Assembly: GCF_039545055.1 (NCBI RefSeq)
Contig: NZ_BAABRP010000003.1
Location: 113,501-177,500, forward strand
Origin: Deinococcus carri
GTDB taxonomy: Bacteria; Deinococcota; Deinococci; Deinococcales; Deinococcaceae
Direction: 5' to 3'
DNA: 64,000 bases
Shown: in pieces, positions 1-21,935 of the stretch
Layout: each line of letters starts with the position of its first letter
Numbering within the stretch: position 1 is the stretch's first letter
Notes under the pieces: generated by a model
What the model was told of the DNA's origin: nothing
Seen by the model: only the letters and a program-made list of their open reading frames with translations
Database searches by the model: none
Position numbers and translations under genes: made by a program

Positions 1-303
1 GCCCGTTCCGGCAGGCAGGAGCAGCACGTCGCCCTCCCCCACCTGCACCTGCGGGCCGCCCTCGCCACCCAGGGTCAGACGGGCCTGGCCCCGCGCGACC
101 ACCAGTACCTCGTGGGCGGTGGAGTGGTAGTGGTGGAAGGGGTAAATCCCGTTGCGCCAGGCGTTGGTCCAGCTGCGCTCCGCCAGGTAGGCCTCTATCT
201 GCGCGGGCATCTGTCCCCTCAAAGCCGCGCGGAAGAGGCGGGCGGGCTGGGGGTTGTTGGGAACGGAACCATTCTGGGGCAGGTGGAACAGTTCGGGGGA
301 CAT
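1..303 (-). CDS. Cupin-domain protein (YjlB-like), 3' part outside window
   Basis: The reverse strand from the ATG at 301-303 is open to the window edge, giving 101 codons. The visible protein has the pattern of YjlB-type cupins: a WTNAWRNGIYPFHHYHS segment with clustered metal-ligand histidines, a THEV/AHEV-like segment, a glycine-rich turn and the end-of-strand motif GDVLLLPAGTG. Cupins of this type are small cytoplasmic beta-barrel proteins of unknown substrate. The C-terminus is missing because the window starts here. It is divergent from the RND efflux operon. Family assignment is good; the reaction is unknown. Confidence 0.75.
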   Translation of the reverse strand, partial: MSPELFHLPQNGSVPNNPQPARLFRAALRGQMPAQIEAYLAERSWTNAWRNGIYPFHHYHSTAHEVLVVARGQARLTLGGEGGPQVQVGEGDVLLLPAGTG

Positions 304-473
304 GACCCAGGGTAGCGGCGGGGAGGGACCGCGCCCCTGGCAATGTGAAGATTCTGCGAAGGCAGGCCAGGCCACCGCAGCGCGGCGCAGCGGGGCCTTT
401 GCCGGGACAGGGGGCACGGAGGCGGGCAGGCATCCTTCGATATTCCTTCGAGAAACGGTGGTTCCATGACCGT

Positions 474-2089
474 ATGGATCAGGTGACCAGGCCAGTTTCA
501 GAACAGGACAGCCCACCTGCCCCTGCGCCGAACAGCAAACGCCGCACCTTTCCCTGGGGCTGGCTGCTGGTGCCGCTGCTGCTGGGCGGGGTGGGCTACG
601 TGGGCTACCGGCTGGGGCAGGACGACGCGAGCAGCTCGGCCACGGCTGGAGGTGGCTTCGGCGGCAGCGGCTTCGGCGGAGGGGCGACGCCAGGCGGTGC
701 AGGACAGGGGAGCAGCGGGCAGGGAGGCAGTACCCGCACCGGGGGCCAGAGTGCCGCCGGGCAGAGTGCGGGCGGCCAGGGCGCGGGCGGGCAGACGGCC
801 CGTGCAGGCGCGGGGTCGGCGGCCGGCAGCCGGACCGGGGCCGCTGGCAGTGCCGCCGGAGCAGGAACGCGCAGCGGACGCGGCAGTGCGGGAGGGCAGG
901 GACAGACGGGCGGCGGAAGCGGGGTCACCACCCCGGTCCAGGCCGCGGCGGTTCAGCAGGGTATCCTCCGCACCGAGCGCCGCCTGACCGGCACGGTGGC
1001 GGCGGCGCAGGAAACCACCGTCTCGGCGCGCACGTCGGGCACGGTGAGCCGCATCGCCGCCGACGTGGGGGGCAGCGTCAGCGCAGGGCAGACCGTTCTG
1101 GCGCTCAGCAACAATGACCTGAACACCAGCGTGGAGAGTGCGCGCAACGCGCTGGAAACGGCCCAGGTGCAGCTTCGCAGCCAGACGAACAGCGTGCAGA
1201 GCCAGCGCGCGCAGCTTCAGCAGCAGGTCAGCGCGGCGCAGACCACGCTGGCGAACGCGCAGCAGAGCCTCGCGGCCCTGGAGAAGCTCGCGACCATCGG
1301 CGCGGCGTCGCGGACGGAACTCAACAACCAGAACGCCCAGGTGCAGGCGGCCCGCACCACCCTGACCACCGCACAGGCGAACCTCGCCCAGAACACCCGC
1401 GCCCAGACGGAGGGCCTGGCGGAGGCCCGCCTCGCCGTGCAGCGCGCGCAGATTGCGCTGAACCAGGCGCAGGCGGCGGCGGATGCGGTCCGCGTGACCG
1501 CGCCCTTTGCCGGGCAGGTCACCGGCCTGAATGTCAGCGAGGGGCAGTACCTCGCGGCGAACAGTCCCGCCTTTACCCTGGTCAGCAGCCAGCGGCAGGT
1601 GGCCGTGAACGTGCCCGCCACTGAGGCCGGTGCCCTGCCGGTCGGCGCGGCGCTGACGTTCGTGGTGGGGCAGCAGAAGTATCCCCTCAAGGTGGCGCAG
1701 AATGCGGCGGCCCCCACAGGCGGCAGCGTGCCCATCATCGCGCGCTTCACCGAGGCCAGCCCCCCGGCGCTGGGCACGGTCGGGTCGGTGGTGTATTCCG
1801 CGAAGGTGGCGTCGGGCGTGCTGGTGCCCAGTACGGCGCTTCAGGCGGACAATGACCAGACCTACCTCTTTACCATCGAGAACGGAAAGGCGCAGCAGCA
1901 CGAGGTGAACGTGCTAGGGCAGGCGGGCACGCAGTCGGCGGTGAGCGGCATCGACGCGGGCAGCGAAGTGATCACCCAGCCGCCGACCGGGTTGCTGGAC
2001 GGGGCGAGCGTGACCACTTCCAGCGGCAGCCGGCAGCGGGGCAGCGCGGTCGGCCCCGGCGCGGGCGGCCCGCCTCCCGGAGGAACGCC

Positions 2090-2093
<4 letters not shown>
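474..2093 (+). CDS. RND efflux periplasmic adaptor (HlyD/MFP family)
   Basis: Membrane-fusion subunit that links an inner-membrane RND pump to the envelope. I chose ATG 474 (539 aa) because it is followed by a short basic region and one TM helix (about residues 28-46: [20 protein letters not shown]). Residues about 60-150 are a Gly/Ala/Gln/Ser-rich low-complexity linker, unusually long for the family. A lipoyl-like half ([20 protein letters not shown]), a long Gln/Ala-rich coiled coil, the second lipoyl half ([20 protein letters not shown]) and a beta-barrel follow. The stop overlaps the permease start (GTGA), so the two are co-translated. No outer-membrane factor gene follows. Substrate is not predictable. 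Confidence 0.85.
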
Positions 2094-5458
<3,365 letters not shown>

Positions 5459-5474
5459 GACCGGGCGTAACAGC

Positions 5475-5512
5475 AGGAAGGGCGTTCCCCATCACCGGGG
5501 GACGCCCTTCCT
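5475..5512. terminator. Bidirectional hairpin terminator between RND operon and rplY
   Basis: Inverted repeat AGGAAGGGCGTTCCCC / GGGGGACGCCCTTCCT with one mismatch and a short loop, between two convergent genes. Confidence 0.7.
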
Positions 5513-5583
5513 CGCTGCCTATCAGCCAAAAGCAAGGACCGGGACCCCACTCTGGGAATCCCGGCCCCACTCTCTGAACAGGC

Positions 5584-6306
5584 TCAGCCCTGGTTGGCTT
5601 CCTGGCTGGCCTCTTCGGTCTCGCGCTGGGCCTCGCTGCCTTCGCTGTCGGCCTTGACTTCCTCGATGCTCGCGCCACCTTCCAGCACGGCCTCGGCGGC
5701 TTCCTCGGAGATCTCGCCGCTGGCGACCATGCCCGCGACCTGCGCGGCCTGCGTCTCGGCTTCCAGTTCCTCGGCGGTGAGGCGGGGCGGCAGCACGCTC
5801 AGCACGACCAGGTCCGCGTCGGCGGCGAGCTTCACGCCCTCGGGGAGCTTGATCTGCCCGGCGGTCACGTGGTCACCTATGCCCAGACGGGTCACGTCCA
5901 CGGTGATTTCCTGGGGGATGCGGCGCGGACCGGGGGCGATCACCTGGAGGTTGTGGATGACTACGTCCACCAGACCGCCCATAACCTCACCCTGGCTCTT
6001 GCCGGTGGTGTGGACGGGCACGCTGACCTCGATGGGTTCACCGTAGGTCACCATGTAGAAGTCGGCGTGGATGGCCTCGCGGCGGCGCTTGTCCATCTGC
6101 ACGGTCTTGACCAGCGCGGGGAAAGTCTCGCCACCCTCGATCGTGATGTCGAAGAGGCCGGTCGTGCCCTGCTGGCGGAAGGCGCGGTCAAAGGCCTTGC
6201 GCTCGATGGCAAAGGAGACGTTCTGCTCCTTGTTGTAGGCGACGGCGGCGATCAGGCCGGGGGCCAGCTTTTCCTGGCTCTTGCGGGGGGTTGCTCTCAG
6301 TTCCAT
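5584..6306 (-). CDS. rplY: 50S ribosomal protein L25 (general stress protein CTC)
   Basis: 5S rRNA-binding protein of the large subunit, CTC/TL5 type. The ATG at 6304-6306 (240 aa) is chosen because the protein then begins MELRATPR, the usual family N-terminus, and GGAGG lies 9-13 nt upstream. An N-terminal L25 domain (residues 1-90) is followed by the beta domain (FYMVTYGEPIEVSVPVHTTG) and an acidic C-terminal extension rich in Glu/Ala. Deinococcus L25 is known to carry an extra C-terminal domain, and the length agrees. Divergent from efp across a 232-bp gap that should hold both promoters. Confidence 0.93.
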   Translation of the reverse strand: MELRATPRKSQEKLAPGLIAAVAYNKEQNVSFAIERKAFDRAFRQQGTTGLFDITIEGGETFPALVKTVQMDKRRREAIHADFYMVTYGEPIEVSVPVHTTGKSQGEVMGGLVDVVIHNLQVIAPGPRRIPQEITVDVTRLGIGDHVTAGQIKLPEGVKLAADADLVVLSVLPPRLTAEELEAETQAAQVAGMVASGEISEEAAEAVLEGGASIEEVKADSEGSEAQRETEEASQEANQG

Positions 6307-6374
6307 GTGCGTGTTTCCTCCGGGGGGCACTTTGGCCGCCTCACTCGCGCCGCGGTCCGCACGGCTCTGCGGGG

Positions 6375-6416
<42 letters not shown>

Positions 6417-6538
6417 CTGCGGGGTGTGGGTTCCGGCCCCGGCATTCCCTCTGCTAGAATCTGGCCTGTTGCCGCGCGGCCACCTCCCTGCCCCCCCAGG
6501 CGGGCGCGACGTGCCCCGGCCGAACAAGGAGAAAAGAC

Positions 6539-7096
<558 letters not shown>

Positions 7097-7111
7097 GCGT
7101 ATGCTTCCCGC

Positions 7112-7150
7112 CGGACGCCGCTCCCATGCAAACGGGGCGGCGTCCGCTTT
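7112..7150 (+). terminator. efp terminator
   Basis: Hairpin CGGACGCCGCTCCC / GGGGCGGCGTCCG (7112-7146) followed by CTTTTGC, 15 bp after the efp stop. Confidence 0.75.
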
Positions 7151-7260
7151 TGCGGTTAGACTCGGTCCAGCCTAACGGGCGTTCGGCTCCGGGTAACAGC
7201 CCGGCCCGCGCCGCCCGCGTCATGATGGAAAGCAAGAGTTCAGCTCAGACAGGAGGGGCC

Positions 7261-7804
<544 letters not shown>

Positions 7805-7806
<2 letters not shown>

Positions 7807-7898
7807 GCTGCCAGCTATCAGCGGTCAGCGGTCAGCAGCGAGAGCTGAAGCGTCCGCGACAGGCTGTTAGCTGAAGGCTGAAAGCTGAGGGCTGAAAG
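7805..7898. repeat. Small palindromic repeat, CAGCnnTCAGC-type arms
   Basis: The left arm is quasi-tandem CAGCTATCAGCGGTCAGC; the right arm is its imperfect inverse (AGCTGAAGGCTGAAAGCTG). It sits exactly between accB and accC. The same architecture recurs at several other places in this window with different arm sequences. Confidence 0.65.
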
Positions 7899-7900
7899 CT

Positions 7901-9238
<1,338 letters not shown>

Positions 9239-9256
9239 CGGCCAGACATACATAGA

Positions 9257-9307
9257 GGCGGAGGGGACGTGGCACTCAAACCACGTCCCCTCCGCCTGTT
9301 TTTGTTT
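9257..9307 (+). terminator. Strong intrinsic terminator after accC
   Basis: Perfect 16-bp stem GGCGGAGGGGACGTGG / CCACGTCCCCTCCGCC (9257-9272 and 9281-9296) followed by TGTTTTTGTTT. The T-rich tail favours the accC direction; the gene on the other strand converges here. Confidence 0.88.
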
Positions 9308-9521
9308 ATTCGCCGGTCAGGATGTTCTTGCCCTTGTTCTCGCGGTCCTCGATGATCTTGCCGAGGATGAAGAACGTGGGCGGCCAGAAGCCGACGAAGA
9401 GGCCGCTGCGCTGCTTTTCCTCACCGCTGTGGCCGTCGTCAGTCTTGCCGGACGTGAAGCTGGCCGCCGACATGGCAATGGACGCGAAGCCGAGGATGTA
9501 CATGATGTTGGAGAGTTTCAT
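9306..9521 (-). CDS. Small membrane protein, function unknown
   Basis: 71 aa from the ATG at 9519-9521. Two hydrophobic segments (IMYILGFASIAMSAASF and GLFVGFWPPTFFILGKII) flank a charged loop KTDDGHSGEEKQR. I do not recognise a family. It converges on accC over the shared terminator. Confidence 0.6.
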   Translation of the reverse strand: MKLSNIMYILGFASIAMSAASFTSGKTDDGHSGEEKQRSGLFVGFWPPTFFILGKIIEDRENKGKNILTGE

Positions 9522-9741
9522 GAAAGACCTGCTTTCTAAAAAGAGGGCCTGGAACGTGGGGCGCGGCACCTGAATCCTGTACCCGCGTCCCCGGAGCGGA
9601 CACAGGCCAACTCTGTCCCGCACGCCCTGCCCGAAACGTAATACTTGTCGCCATGTGAACATTCCATAGACACTTGTTCAGGAGAGGGTAAGCGGGCTAG
9701 AGGTCGGCAGGCCGTTCCGGCCAGACGGTACGCTGCCCGTC

Positions 9742-10356
9742 ATGGCCCTGCACCACCGCGACGCCCTGCTCTCGCGCCTGGACCGAGTCGCCTGGCCGCA
9801 TGAACCGCTGCTGGACGCCCTGAAGTTGCCCGCCCACACCGACGTGCTGGATGTGGGCGCAGGCGACGGGCGACTGCTGAGGCTCCTGCGTGAGCGCGGG
9901 CACCGGGGAAGCTGCGTCGGTGTGGACCCGGCACCGGGGGCGGGGGTTGCGCGGGGCACGGCCCAGGCCCTCCCCTTCCCCGCCGCCTCATTTGGTGCCG
10001 TGCTGCTGGTGCGGGTCCTGGCCCACCTGCCGGATCCGGCAGCGGCCCTGGCGGAAGCGCGGCGGGTGCTGCGACCCGGTGGGCTGCTGGTGGTGGCGGC
10101 CCACGGTCCCGACCACTTGCGGGCCACCTGGCAGGCACTGGGGCAGGCAAATCCGGGACAGGCAGAACCGGGGCAGACGACAGAGACTGCCTCCGCCGTC
10201 TGCCATCTCCACCTGCCTGTGGTGGTCACCGTAAACGCGGCCCGGCGTCTCGCTGAGAGCTACGGCCTGAGCGCCCAGGGAAGCGGGTTCCCGCTGGAAG
10301 ACACGCTGCACCTCAGGGTCGAGGTCAGCAAAAAAGAGAGCAGAGGGCCGGTGTAA
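9742..10356 (+). CDS. Class I SAM-dependent methyltransferase (UbiE/Methyltransf_11-like)
   Basis: 204-aa Rossmann-fold methyltransferase. Motif I is DVLDVGAGDGR, the acidic ribose contact is in VGVDPAPG, and motif II-III is HLPDPAAALAEARRVLRPGGLLVVAAHG. Substrate unknown. TACGCT at 9729-9734 ends 7 nt before the ATG and no Shine-Dalgarno is seen, so the transcript is probably leaderless. Ends in a repeat-like CTTCTGCC-rich tail before a convergent gene. Confidence 0.8.
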   Translation: MALHHRDALLSRLDRVAWPHEPLLDALKLPAHTDVLDVGAGDGRLLRLLRERGHRGSCVGVDPAPGAGVARGTAQALPFPAASFGAVLLVRVLAHLPDPAAALAEARRVLRPGGLLVVAAHGPDHLRATWQALGQANPGQAEPGQTTETASAVCHLHLPVVVTVNAARRLAESYGLSAQGSGFPLEDTLHLRVEVSKKESRGPV

Positions 10357-10397
10357 AGCCTTCTGCCCGCTGCCTTGTGCCTTCTGCCTGCCTGCCG

Positions 10398-10706
<309 letters not shown>

Positions 10707-10798
10707 GGTCTGTCCAGCCTAACGGAAGAGGGCCTTGCCCCACACACGACTGGGCTGAACGTTCCTTGAGCGGCCCCCCGCGCGCTATGCTCCCGCCG

Positions 10799-11608
<810 letters not shown>

Positions 11609-11851
11609 ACGCGACTTCATGCAGAAACGTGAGCTGGGAACACGTGATAGACTGGCCTCGCTGCCGGGCAACAGGACAGCGTCCCCGCGCCGTCATCAGG
11701 CGGCTCGGGGGCAGCCCGAGACAAGCGACCCCCCTCCCCCGTGGGTGAGATGCACGCCAGGGGCCACCACCACGCCAGTGCCTTCCCATTCACCGGCGCA
11801 TGAGACCAGGTGGCCCGCCGCATCCCAATGAGCACACCCACGGGCGTCCTG

Positions 11852-15693
<3,842 letters not shown>

Positions 15694-16053
15694 CCAGGAG
15701 AAGCAGCCACTCAGCCGGGCGGGGCAGGGGGAAACCTCTGGCCTGCTCTGCTTGTGGGGGCCAACGGGGAGGGATAAATCCCAGGGTCAGGTGGCGTTTT
15801 GAGAGCAGCCTATTGGCTGCCACCCCTCTCCCCAACCCTCTCCCGCAAGGGGAGAGGGAGAGAAAGGCCCTCCTACATGCGCTCTTCTTGTCGTAAAGAT
15901 AGCAGCGTTTTTTGACCCTCTCCCCTTGCGGGACTCGTAGAGCTGCGGAGCAGAGAGGGCCTTGCGAAGCAAGGGGAGAGGGATTCTTTTTACGTCAAAT
16001 GCTCTAAGCCGCGTCCATCCTGAGCTGACAGCTTCTGGCTGACGGCTGAAAGC
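15694..16053. repeat. Intergenic repeat region with two GGGGAGAGGG hairpins
   Basis: Gap of 360 bp without a gene. A first hairpin lies at 15836-15858. A longer element has perfect 14-bp arms CCCTCTCCCCTTGC (15916-15929) and its inverse (15969-15982). It ends in CTTTTTACGTCAAATGCTCTA (15986-16006), which resembles the inverted sequence at the right edge of the window (63969-63987). A CAGC/CTGA palindromic repeat fragment follows at 16020-16053. Looks like MITE or REP-like repeats. Confidence 0.6.
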
Positions 16054-17148
<1,095 letters not shown>

Positions 17149-17274
17149 CTGGCGGTCAGTCTACGGACTCGCGGCGGTGGGCGCAGCACCCACGCCTGAA
17201 GGGAACGCTGAGAGATGGCGGCCCCGGCGACATACGGGATTGCTTCGGTTCCAGGGAATCAACGCCATTTGGTA

Positions 17275-18045
17275 TCACTTCCCCCGCTCATGGGCATACC
17301 GGCGGCGGAAGACCAGCGGCGCCACGCGGTCCACCAGGCCGGGCAGCGCGGCGTCCAGGAGGATGGGCAGCGCGTAGGCACGCGGGGCGACCACCTCGCG
17401 GCGGGGACGTTCCAGCACGCCGGCCACGGCGCGGGCAATCACCTCGGGGCCGGGCATGGGGAGGCGGGCCGCCCGCGTCATCTCGCTGCGAACGAACCCC
17501 GGTGAGACGAGGCTGACCTGCACCCCGGTCCCCAGCAGTTCCCGCCGCAGCGCCTGCGAGAAGCCGCGCAGCCCGAACTTGCTGGCCGAGTACATCCCGT
17601 TGAAGGGCACCCGCCCCGCCACCGAGCCGATGTTGACGATGTGGCCCGCCCCCCGCGCCCGCATCCCCGGCAGGACCAGCCGCGTGAGTTCGATGGGCGC
17701 TTCGAGGTTCACGCGCAGCACCCGCAGCGGGTCGGGATCGTCCCACCACCAGCCGCGCTCGACGGTCACGCCGGCGTTGTTGATCAGCACGTCCACCTGG
17801 CCGAAGTGTTCCTGCGTGGCCGCCACCAGGGCGCGGCGCGAGGTGTCGTCCGTCACGTCGGTGGGCACCGCGACCACCCGCGAGCCGCTGGGGTCGAGTT
17901 CGCGCGCCAGGGCCGCGAGTTCCTCCTCCCGCCGCGCCGCCAGCACCAGCCGGTAGCCCCGGGCGGCGAGTTCGTGCGCGGTGGCCCGCCCGATGCCGCT
18001 GGACGCCCCCGTGAGAAGGACGGTTTGCCGCCGAGAAAGAGTCAT
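17275..18045 (-). CDS. Short-chain dehydrogenase/reductase
   Basis: 256-aa classical SDR. NAD(P) motif [10 protein letters not shown] at the N-terminus, NNAG near residue 90, catalytic Ser in NIGSVAG and YSASK (Tyr-x-x-x-Lys). Arg in LAARREEEL suggests NADP preference. C-terminus extends with a basic tail. Substrate unknown. Confidence 0.85.
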   Translation of the reverse strand: MTLSRRQTVLLTGASSGIGRATAHELAARGYRLVLAARREEELAALARELDPSGSRVVAVPTDVTDDTSRRALVAATQEHFGQVDVLINNAGVTVERGWWWDDPDPLRVLRVNLEAPIELTRLVLPGMRARGAGHIVNIGSVAGRVPFNGMYSASKFGLRGFSQALRRELLGTGVQVSLVSPGFVRSEMTRAARLPMPGPEVIARAVAGVLERPRREVVAPRAYALPILLDAALPGLVDRVAPLVFRRRYAHERGK

Positions 18046-18132
18046 GCTCCAGGGTAAGGGTCTGGCCCCTCCCCCACCCTTCCGCCAGCGTTCACTCAGC
18101 CCCCCGTCAGCCAGGCACGCGAGACTGGGCGG

Positions 18133-19392
18133 ATGAAGGTCCTGCCGTCCGTTCTGCTCACCGCCGCGCTGGCGGGCACTGCCGCCCTGGCCGCCTCACC
18201 TGGCTTGCCCCTCCCCGGCCCGGCCACAGCTCCCCTGCCCGAACTGACCCCGGAACCGGGCCGCACACTGCCCGCGCCGCCGCTGCTCCCGCTGCTGCCG
18301 CTGCTGCCGCTGCTGCCGCTGTCTCCCGTGACGGTGCCCACACCGACCCCCACCACCCCGACCCGGTCCACCACCCCCCTTCCGGCCTCGCGCCCTGCCC
18401 CGCTGAGCAGCCAGCCCAGCGACCCCCTCTTTGCGCGGCAGTGGGACCTTCAGGCCATCGGGATGCCGGGGGCCTGGGCGCAGGTGGCGGCGGGCGGGCG
18501 GGGCACCGGGGTCACGGTCGCCGTGCTGGACACCGGTTTCGTGAACTCGCCGGAGCTGGCGGGGCGCGTGGTGAACGGGTACGACTTCGTCTCGGACCCC
18601 GCGCGGGCCGGGGACGGCGACGGACGCGACCGGGACGCGAGTGGAGTGGGTCAGTTCGCCTACCACGCGGAGGTCATCGCCAACCTGATAGGCGCGGCGC
18701 ACGACGGGCGCGGCATGGCGGGCATCAACCCCCAGGCGCGCGTGGTGCAGGTGCGGGTGGCGGGCGTGGACGGCATGATTGCCCCGCAGGACCTGGCCGA
18801 CGGCCTGCGCTGGGCGGCGGGCCTGAGCGTGCCGGGCGCGCCCGTGAACCCCAACCCCGCCCGCGTGCTGAACCTCAGCCTGTACGCCGACTTCATCCCC
18901 CTGACCGGCTGCGACGCCCGCATTCAGGCGGCGGTGGACGCGGTGACGACCCGCGGGGCGCTGGTGGTGGCGGGGGCCGCAAACGACGGCACGGACGCGG
19001 GAGGCTACTCGCCCGCCGGGTGCCGCAACGTGCTCACCGTGACCAGCGTGACCGCCGACGGCAGGCGGCCGGGTTATGCCAACTGGGGCGTTGCGGTGGC
19101 GCTGGCCGCCCCCGGCGGTGAACCCGGTCACGGCATCGTGGCGAGCAGCGTCAGCGGCCCCGGCGGCGAACGCACCCCCAACGGCACCAGCTTCGCCGCC
19201 CCCCACGCGGCAGGCGTGGCGAGCCTGCTGTTCGGCCTGAAACCCACCCTCACGCCCGCCCAGGTCCGTGACCTCCTCACCCGCACGGCGACGCCCTTTC
19301 CGGGGGGCCGCTGCGACCCCGACCCGCGCAGGAGCTGTGGGCGGGGGGTGCTGAACGCGGAGGCGGCGGTTAAAGCGGTGAGTGGGAAGTAG
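18133..19392 (+). CDS. Secreted S8 family serine peptidase (subtilase)
   Basis: 419-aa exported protease. N-terminal signal peptide [21 protein letters not shown], then a Pro/Leu/Thr-rich linker (about residues 20-95) containing an LLP tandem repeat. Catalytic residues: Asp in [10 protein letters not shown], His in [12 protein letters not shown], Ser in [17 protein letters not shown]; the oxyanion Asn is in AGAANDGTD. Four cysteines in the catalytic part could form disulfides. Likely nutrient protease. The gene ends into a small palindromic repeat (19384-19451). Confidence 0.88.
   Translation: MKVLPSVLLTAALAGTAALAASPGLPLPGPATAPLPELTPEPGRTLPAPPLLPLLPLLPLLPLSPVTVPTPTPTTPTRSTTPLPASRPAPLSSQPSDPLFARQWDLQAIGMPGAWAQVAAGGRGTGVTVAVLDTGFVNSPELAGRVVNGYDFVSDPARAGDGDGRDRDASGVGQFAYHAEVIANLIGAAHDGRGMAGINPQARVVQVRVAGVDGMIAPQDLADGLRWAAGLSVPGAPVNPNPARVLNLSLYADFIPLTGCDARIQAAVDAVTTRGALVVAGAANDGTDAGGYSPAGCRNVLTVTSVTADGRRPGYANWGVAVALAAPGGEPGHGIVASSVSGPGGERTPNGTSFAAPHAAGVASLLFGLKPTLTPAQVRDLLTRTATPFPGGRCDPDPRRSCGRGVLNAEAAVKAVSGK
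18283..18318 (+). repeat. 9-bp tandem repeat CTGCTGCCG inside the subtilase linker
   Basis: Three exact copies (18292-18318) and one variant (18283-18291) encode repeated Leu-Leu-Pro. In-frame, so copy-number change would only lengthen or shorten the linker. Confidence 0.8.
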
Positions 19393-19496
19393 GAAGTGGT
19401 CAGTGGGAGCAAAAGCTCCTGCTTCAGCTTCCGCCCCTCTTTTTCCACTCACCCCACCGGGACGCCCCGCCTCCCCAAACCCGCTACCCTGACCCC

Positions 19497-19516
19497 ATGA
19501 ACACCCGGAGGACTCC

Positions 19517-19520
<4 letters not shown>
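19497..19520 (+). CDS. 7-codon leader ORF upstream of the 56-aa membrane protein
   Basis: ATG 19497 is 6 nt after TACCCT (19485-19490), so it is probably the leaderless 5' end. It encodes MNTRRTP and its TGA overlaps the next gene's GTG (GTGA). It contains the GGAGGA that serves the next gene. Two consecutive Arg codons, CGG and AGG (AGG usually rare in high-GC genomes), are notable. Confidence 0.45.
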
Positions 19521-19687
<167 letters not shown>

Positions 19688-19692
19688 CGTCC

Positions 19693-20538
19693 CTACACCC
19701 GCAGTCTGGACCGGTAGAGCCGCCAGCCGCGCGTGCGGCAGGAGCGAATCAGGTCGTCCACCGGCAGCGCCACCCGCGGCGTCATCCACGACTGCGAGGG
19801 CTTGTGCAGTGCCCAGCCGCCTCCCAGGGTGACAGCCGCGTGCTGTACCGCTCCCGCCACGTCACGCCAGACGAGCAGGGTGCCGGGCTGGTCGTCCTGG
19901 CCGCCGGGGCGAGTGCGCGCCGCCAGAAACGCCTCGAACGGCTCGCGCTGCATCCACTCCTCGGCGGCACCCGCCACACCCGCCGCGCCCATCACCGTGC
20001 CGAAGCAGTTCGGGCCGCTCGCGCGCGGCCAGGTGCCCGCCAGTTCCTGGGCCTGGGGCAACAGGGAGGCCGCATCTGCCCACACCTCGGCCGGGACGCT
20101 CTGGCTCTGGCACGCCGGGCGACCCGTCGACAGCACCCGCGCCAGCACTGCGGGCGAGACGAGGGAGGGCCACCACACGAACCGTGCGCCCGTCAGGTGG
20201 GGCAGCAGGTCCGCGAAATCGCGCGTGCGGGGCACAGCAGCCCGGCCATGCCGCACCTGTGCCCGCAGCAGCGCCCGGCGAGAGGCGGGAGGCAGCGCCC
20301 GCCAGTCTTCCTGGCCCAGCCAGACCACCCGGTCGGCCTCCGGGCGCAGGTTCCAGAGGGCGTAGGTGTCGCGCTGTTCCGGGGTGAACGTCACGCCGGA
20401 GCGCAGGACGGCCCGCAGGCCCAGCGCCTGCGCCTCCTCCCCGGTCAGGAAGAACGGCTGCCGGGCCGGGGCCAGCCATCCCGCCCAGGCGTCGGGCAGG
20501 CCGGGGGGAACAGGCACGTTCAGGACACGCATGGGCAT
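19693..20538 (-). CDS. Uncharacterised protein with candidate NlpC/P60-like C-terminal fold
   Basis: 281 aa, no signal peptide. The C-terminal half has a Cys near the start of a helix (SGPNCFGTVMGAAG), then PGTLLVWRD and a His in VQHAAVTLGGGWALHKP. That Cys-then-His order with a GDLVVW-like strand resembles NlpC/P60 papain-like enzymes, but similarity is weak and I treat it as a guess. The N-terminal half is unrecognised. An ATG two codons downstream is an alternative start. Confidence 0.5.
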   Translation of the reverse strand: MPMRVLNVPVPPGLPDAWAGWLAPARQPFFLTGEEAQALGLRAVLRSGVTFTPEQRDTYALWNLRPEADRVVWLGQEDWRALPPASRRALLRAQVRHGRAAVPRTRDFADLLPHLTGARFVWWPSLVSPAVLARVLSTGRPACQSQSVPAEVWADAASLLPQAQELAGTWPRASGPNCFGTVMGAAGVAGAAEEWMQREPFEAFLAARTRPGGQDDQPGTLLVWRDVAGAVQHAAVTLGGGWALHKPSQSWMTPRVALPVDDLIRSCRTRGWRLYRSRLRV

Positions 20539-20599
20539 CAGCCTTTCACGTCGGGCACGGCGTCACATCGGCCAGAAGGCCAGCCCTCCAGTGCCCGCC

Positions 20600-20926
20600 C
20601 TACAGGGGCAGCACGTAGACCTCGCCGCCCTCCACCAGCGTGCGGTAAATCTTCACCGGTTTCACGGCGGGCAGTGTCTTGGCCTTGCCGGTGGCGAGTT
20701 CGAACTTCGCGCCGTGCTTGGCGCAGGTGATGCGGCCCATGCTCACCTCGCCGCCCAGCAGCGGGAAGTCCTTGTGGGTGCAGTTGTTGCGCAGGGCGTA
20801 GAACTGGCCCTCGGAGCGCACCACGACCACGCTCACGCCGTCCACCGTCACTTCCGTCTGGCTGCCCTCCGGCAGTTCCGCCTCCGCGCCGACCCGCACG
20901 CGCTCGACCCCGACCTGCTCACTCAT
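20600..20926 (-). CDS. Rieske-type [2Fe-2S] ferredoxin
   Basis: 108 aa. The cluster ligands are visible as [12 protein letters not shown] and [10 protein letters not shown]: a Cys-x-His pair and a Cys-x-x-His pair separated by about 17 residues, as in dioxygenase ferredoxins and NirD-like proteins. Small soluble electron carrier; its partner is unknown. The adjacent glyoxalase-fold gene on the same strand, 45 bp upstream, could be in one operon. Confidence 0.85.
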   Translation of the reverse strand: MSEQVGVERVRVGAEAELPEGSQTEVTVDGVSVVVVRSEGQFYALRNNCTHKDFPLLGGEVSMGRITCAKHGAKFELATGKAKTLPAVKPVKIYRTLVEGGEVYVLPL

Positions 20927-20971
20927 GGGGGGAGTCTAGCGGGCCGCGGCGCGGGAACGGCAGAACCTGGG

Positions 20972-21823
20972 TCAAGCCCGTGCCGCCCGCACCGTCACCC
21001 GGTTGCCCCAGGGGTCCTCGAAGCTCAGCGTGTCGCCGCTGTCCTGCACATGCAGCCCGCGGGCGGCGAGGTGTGAGCGGAGCGGCGCGAGGTCGGGCGC
21101 GGTGAACTCGATGCCCTCCAGGCCCGCCGCGGGGGCCGCAGGCTTCCCCTGCCCGCGCGAATGCCACTCGTTCAGGCCCAGGTGGTGGTGATAGCCGCCC
21201 CACGACAGGAAGGCCGCGCCCGGAAAGTGCGACACCACGTCCAGCCCCAGCGCGTCACCGTAGAAGCGGGCCGCCTCGGCCGCGTTCCCGACCTTGAGGT
21301 GAACGTGACCGACGCGGGTGCCTGCGGGCGCGCCCTCGAAGGGGGTGCCCTCTGCGGCGGCCAGCACGCTCTGCACATCCACCGGCAGGGTGTCCATGCG
21401 GACCTGGCCGTTTTCCCAGGTCCATTCGTCGCGGGGCCGGTCGCGGTAGACCTCGATGCCGTTGCCCTCGGGGTCGTTCAGATAAATGGCCTCGCTGACG
21501 AGGTGGTCGCCGGTGCCCAGGCGCAGGCCCAGCCCGGCCGCGTGCGCCAGCCAGCGCCCCAGGTCGGCGCGGGTCGGCAGCAGGAAGGCCGTGTGATACA
21601 GGCCGGGGCGGGTGCCCGCAGGCGCGGGGAGGGCGGAGGCCGCCACCAGCCGCAGCAGGGGCATCCCGTGCGCCCCCAGCGTCACTGCTTCTGCCGTCTG
21701 TTCCAGCGGCGTCAGTCCCAGCAGGCCAGCATAAAAATCGCTTAGCCGGGGCAGGTCGCGCGCCAGCAGGGTCACGGGGCCGACCCGTGTGGTCGCGGGA
21801 AGGGGACGGGAGGTCTGGGTCAT
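20972..21823 (-). CDS. Glyoxalase/extradiol dioxygenase family protein (CatE-like)
   Basis: 283 aa from ATG 21823. Two vicinal-oxygen-chelate halves: [24 protein letters not shown] (1-60) and [24 protein letters not shown] (about 170). Metal-ligand candidates are His in [10 protein letters not shown], Glu in NGIEVYRD and His/Glu in the second half ([13 protein letters not shown]). This is the arrangement of Bacillus CatE-type 2,3-dioxygenases. Substrate unknown. Confidence 0.8.
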   Translation of the reverse strand: MTQTSRPLPATTRVGPVTLLARDLPRLSDFYAGLLGLTPLEQTAEAVTLGAHGMPLLRLVAASALPAPAGTRPGLYHTAFLLPTRADLGRWLAHAAGLGLRLGTGDHLVSEAIYLNDPEGNGIEVYRDRPRDEWTWENGQVRMDTLPVDVQSVLAAAEGTPFEGAPAGTRVGHVHLKVGNAAEAARFYGDALGLDVVSHFPGAAFLSWGGYHHHLGLNEWHSRGQGKPAAPAAGLEGIEFTAPDLAPLRSHLAARGLHVQDSGDTLSFEDPWGNRVTVRAARA

Positions 21824-21935
21824 GACCCCAGTTTGAGCCAAACGCTTTAAAAAATCAACCGATTTGAGTTTTGTAGCTCCCGTGCACCCTCCTCCAAAAG
21901 TCGGATGAGTTCCGCCCTCTCTTTGAGGTACATAC

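Noticed and set aside
15836..15858. rnr terminator
   Set aside because: The hairpin CCTCTCCC/GGGGAGAGG has no T-run and belongs to a repeated element; may still act as one, but the repeat explanation is stronger.
18241..18374. Ser/Gly-rich minus-strand ORF in the subtilase linker
   Set aside because: Generated by the CTGCTGCCG tandem repeat read in antisense.
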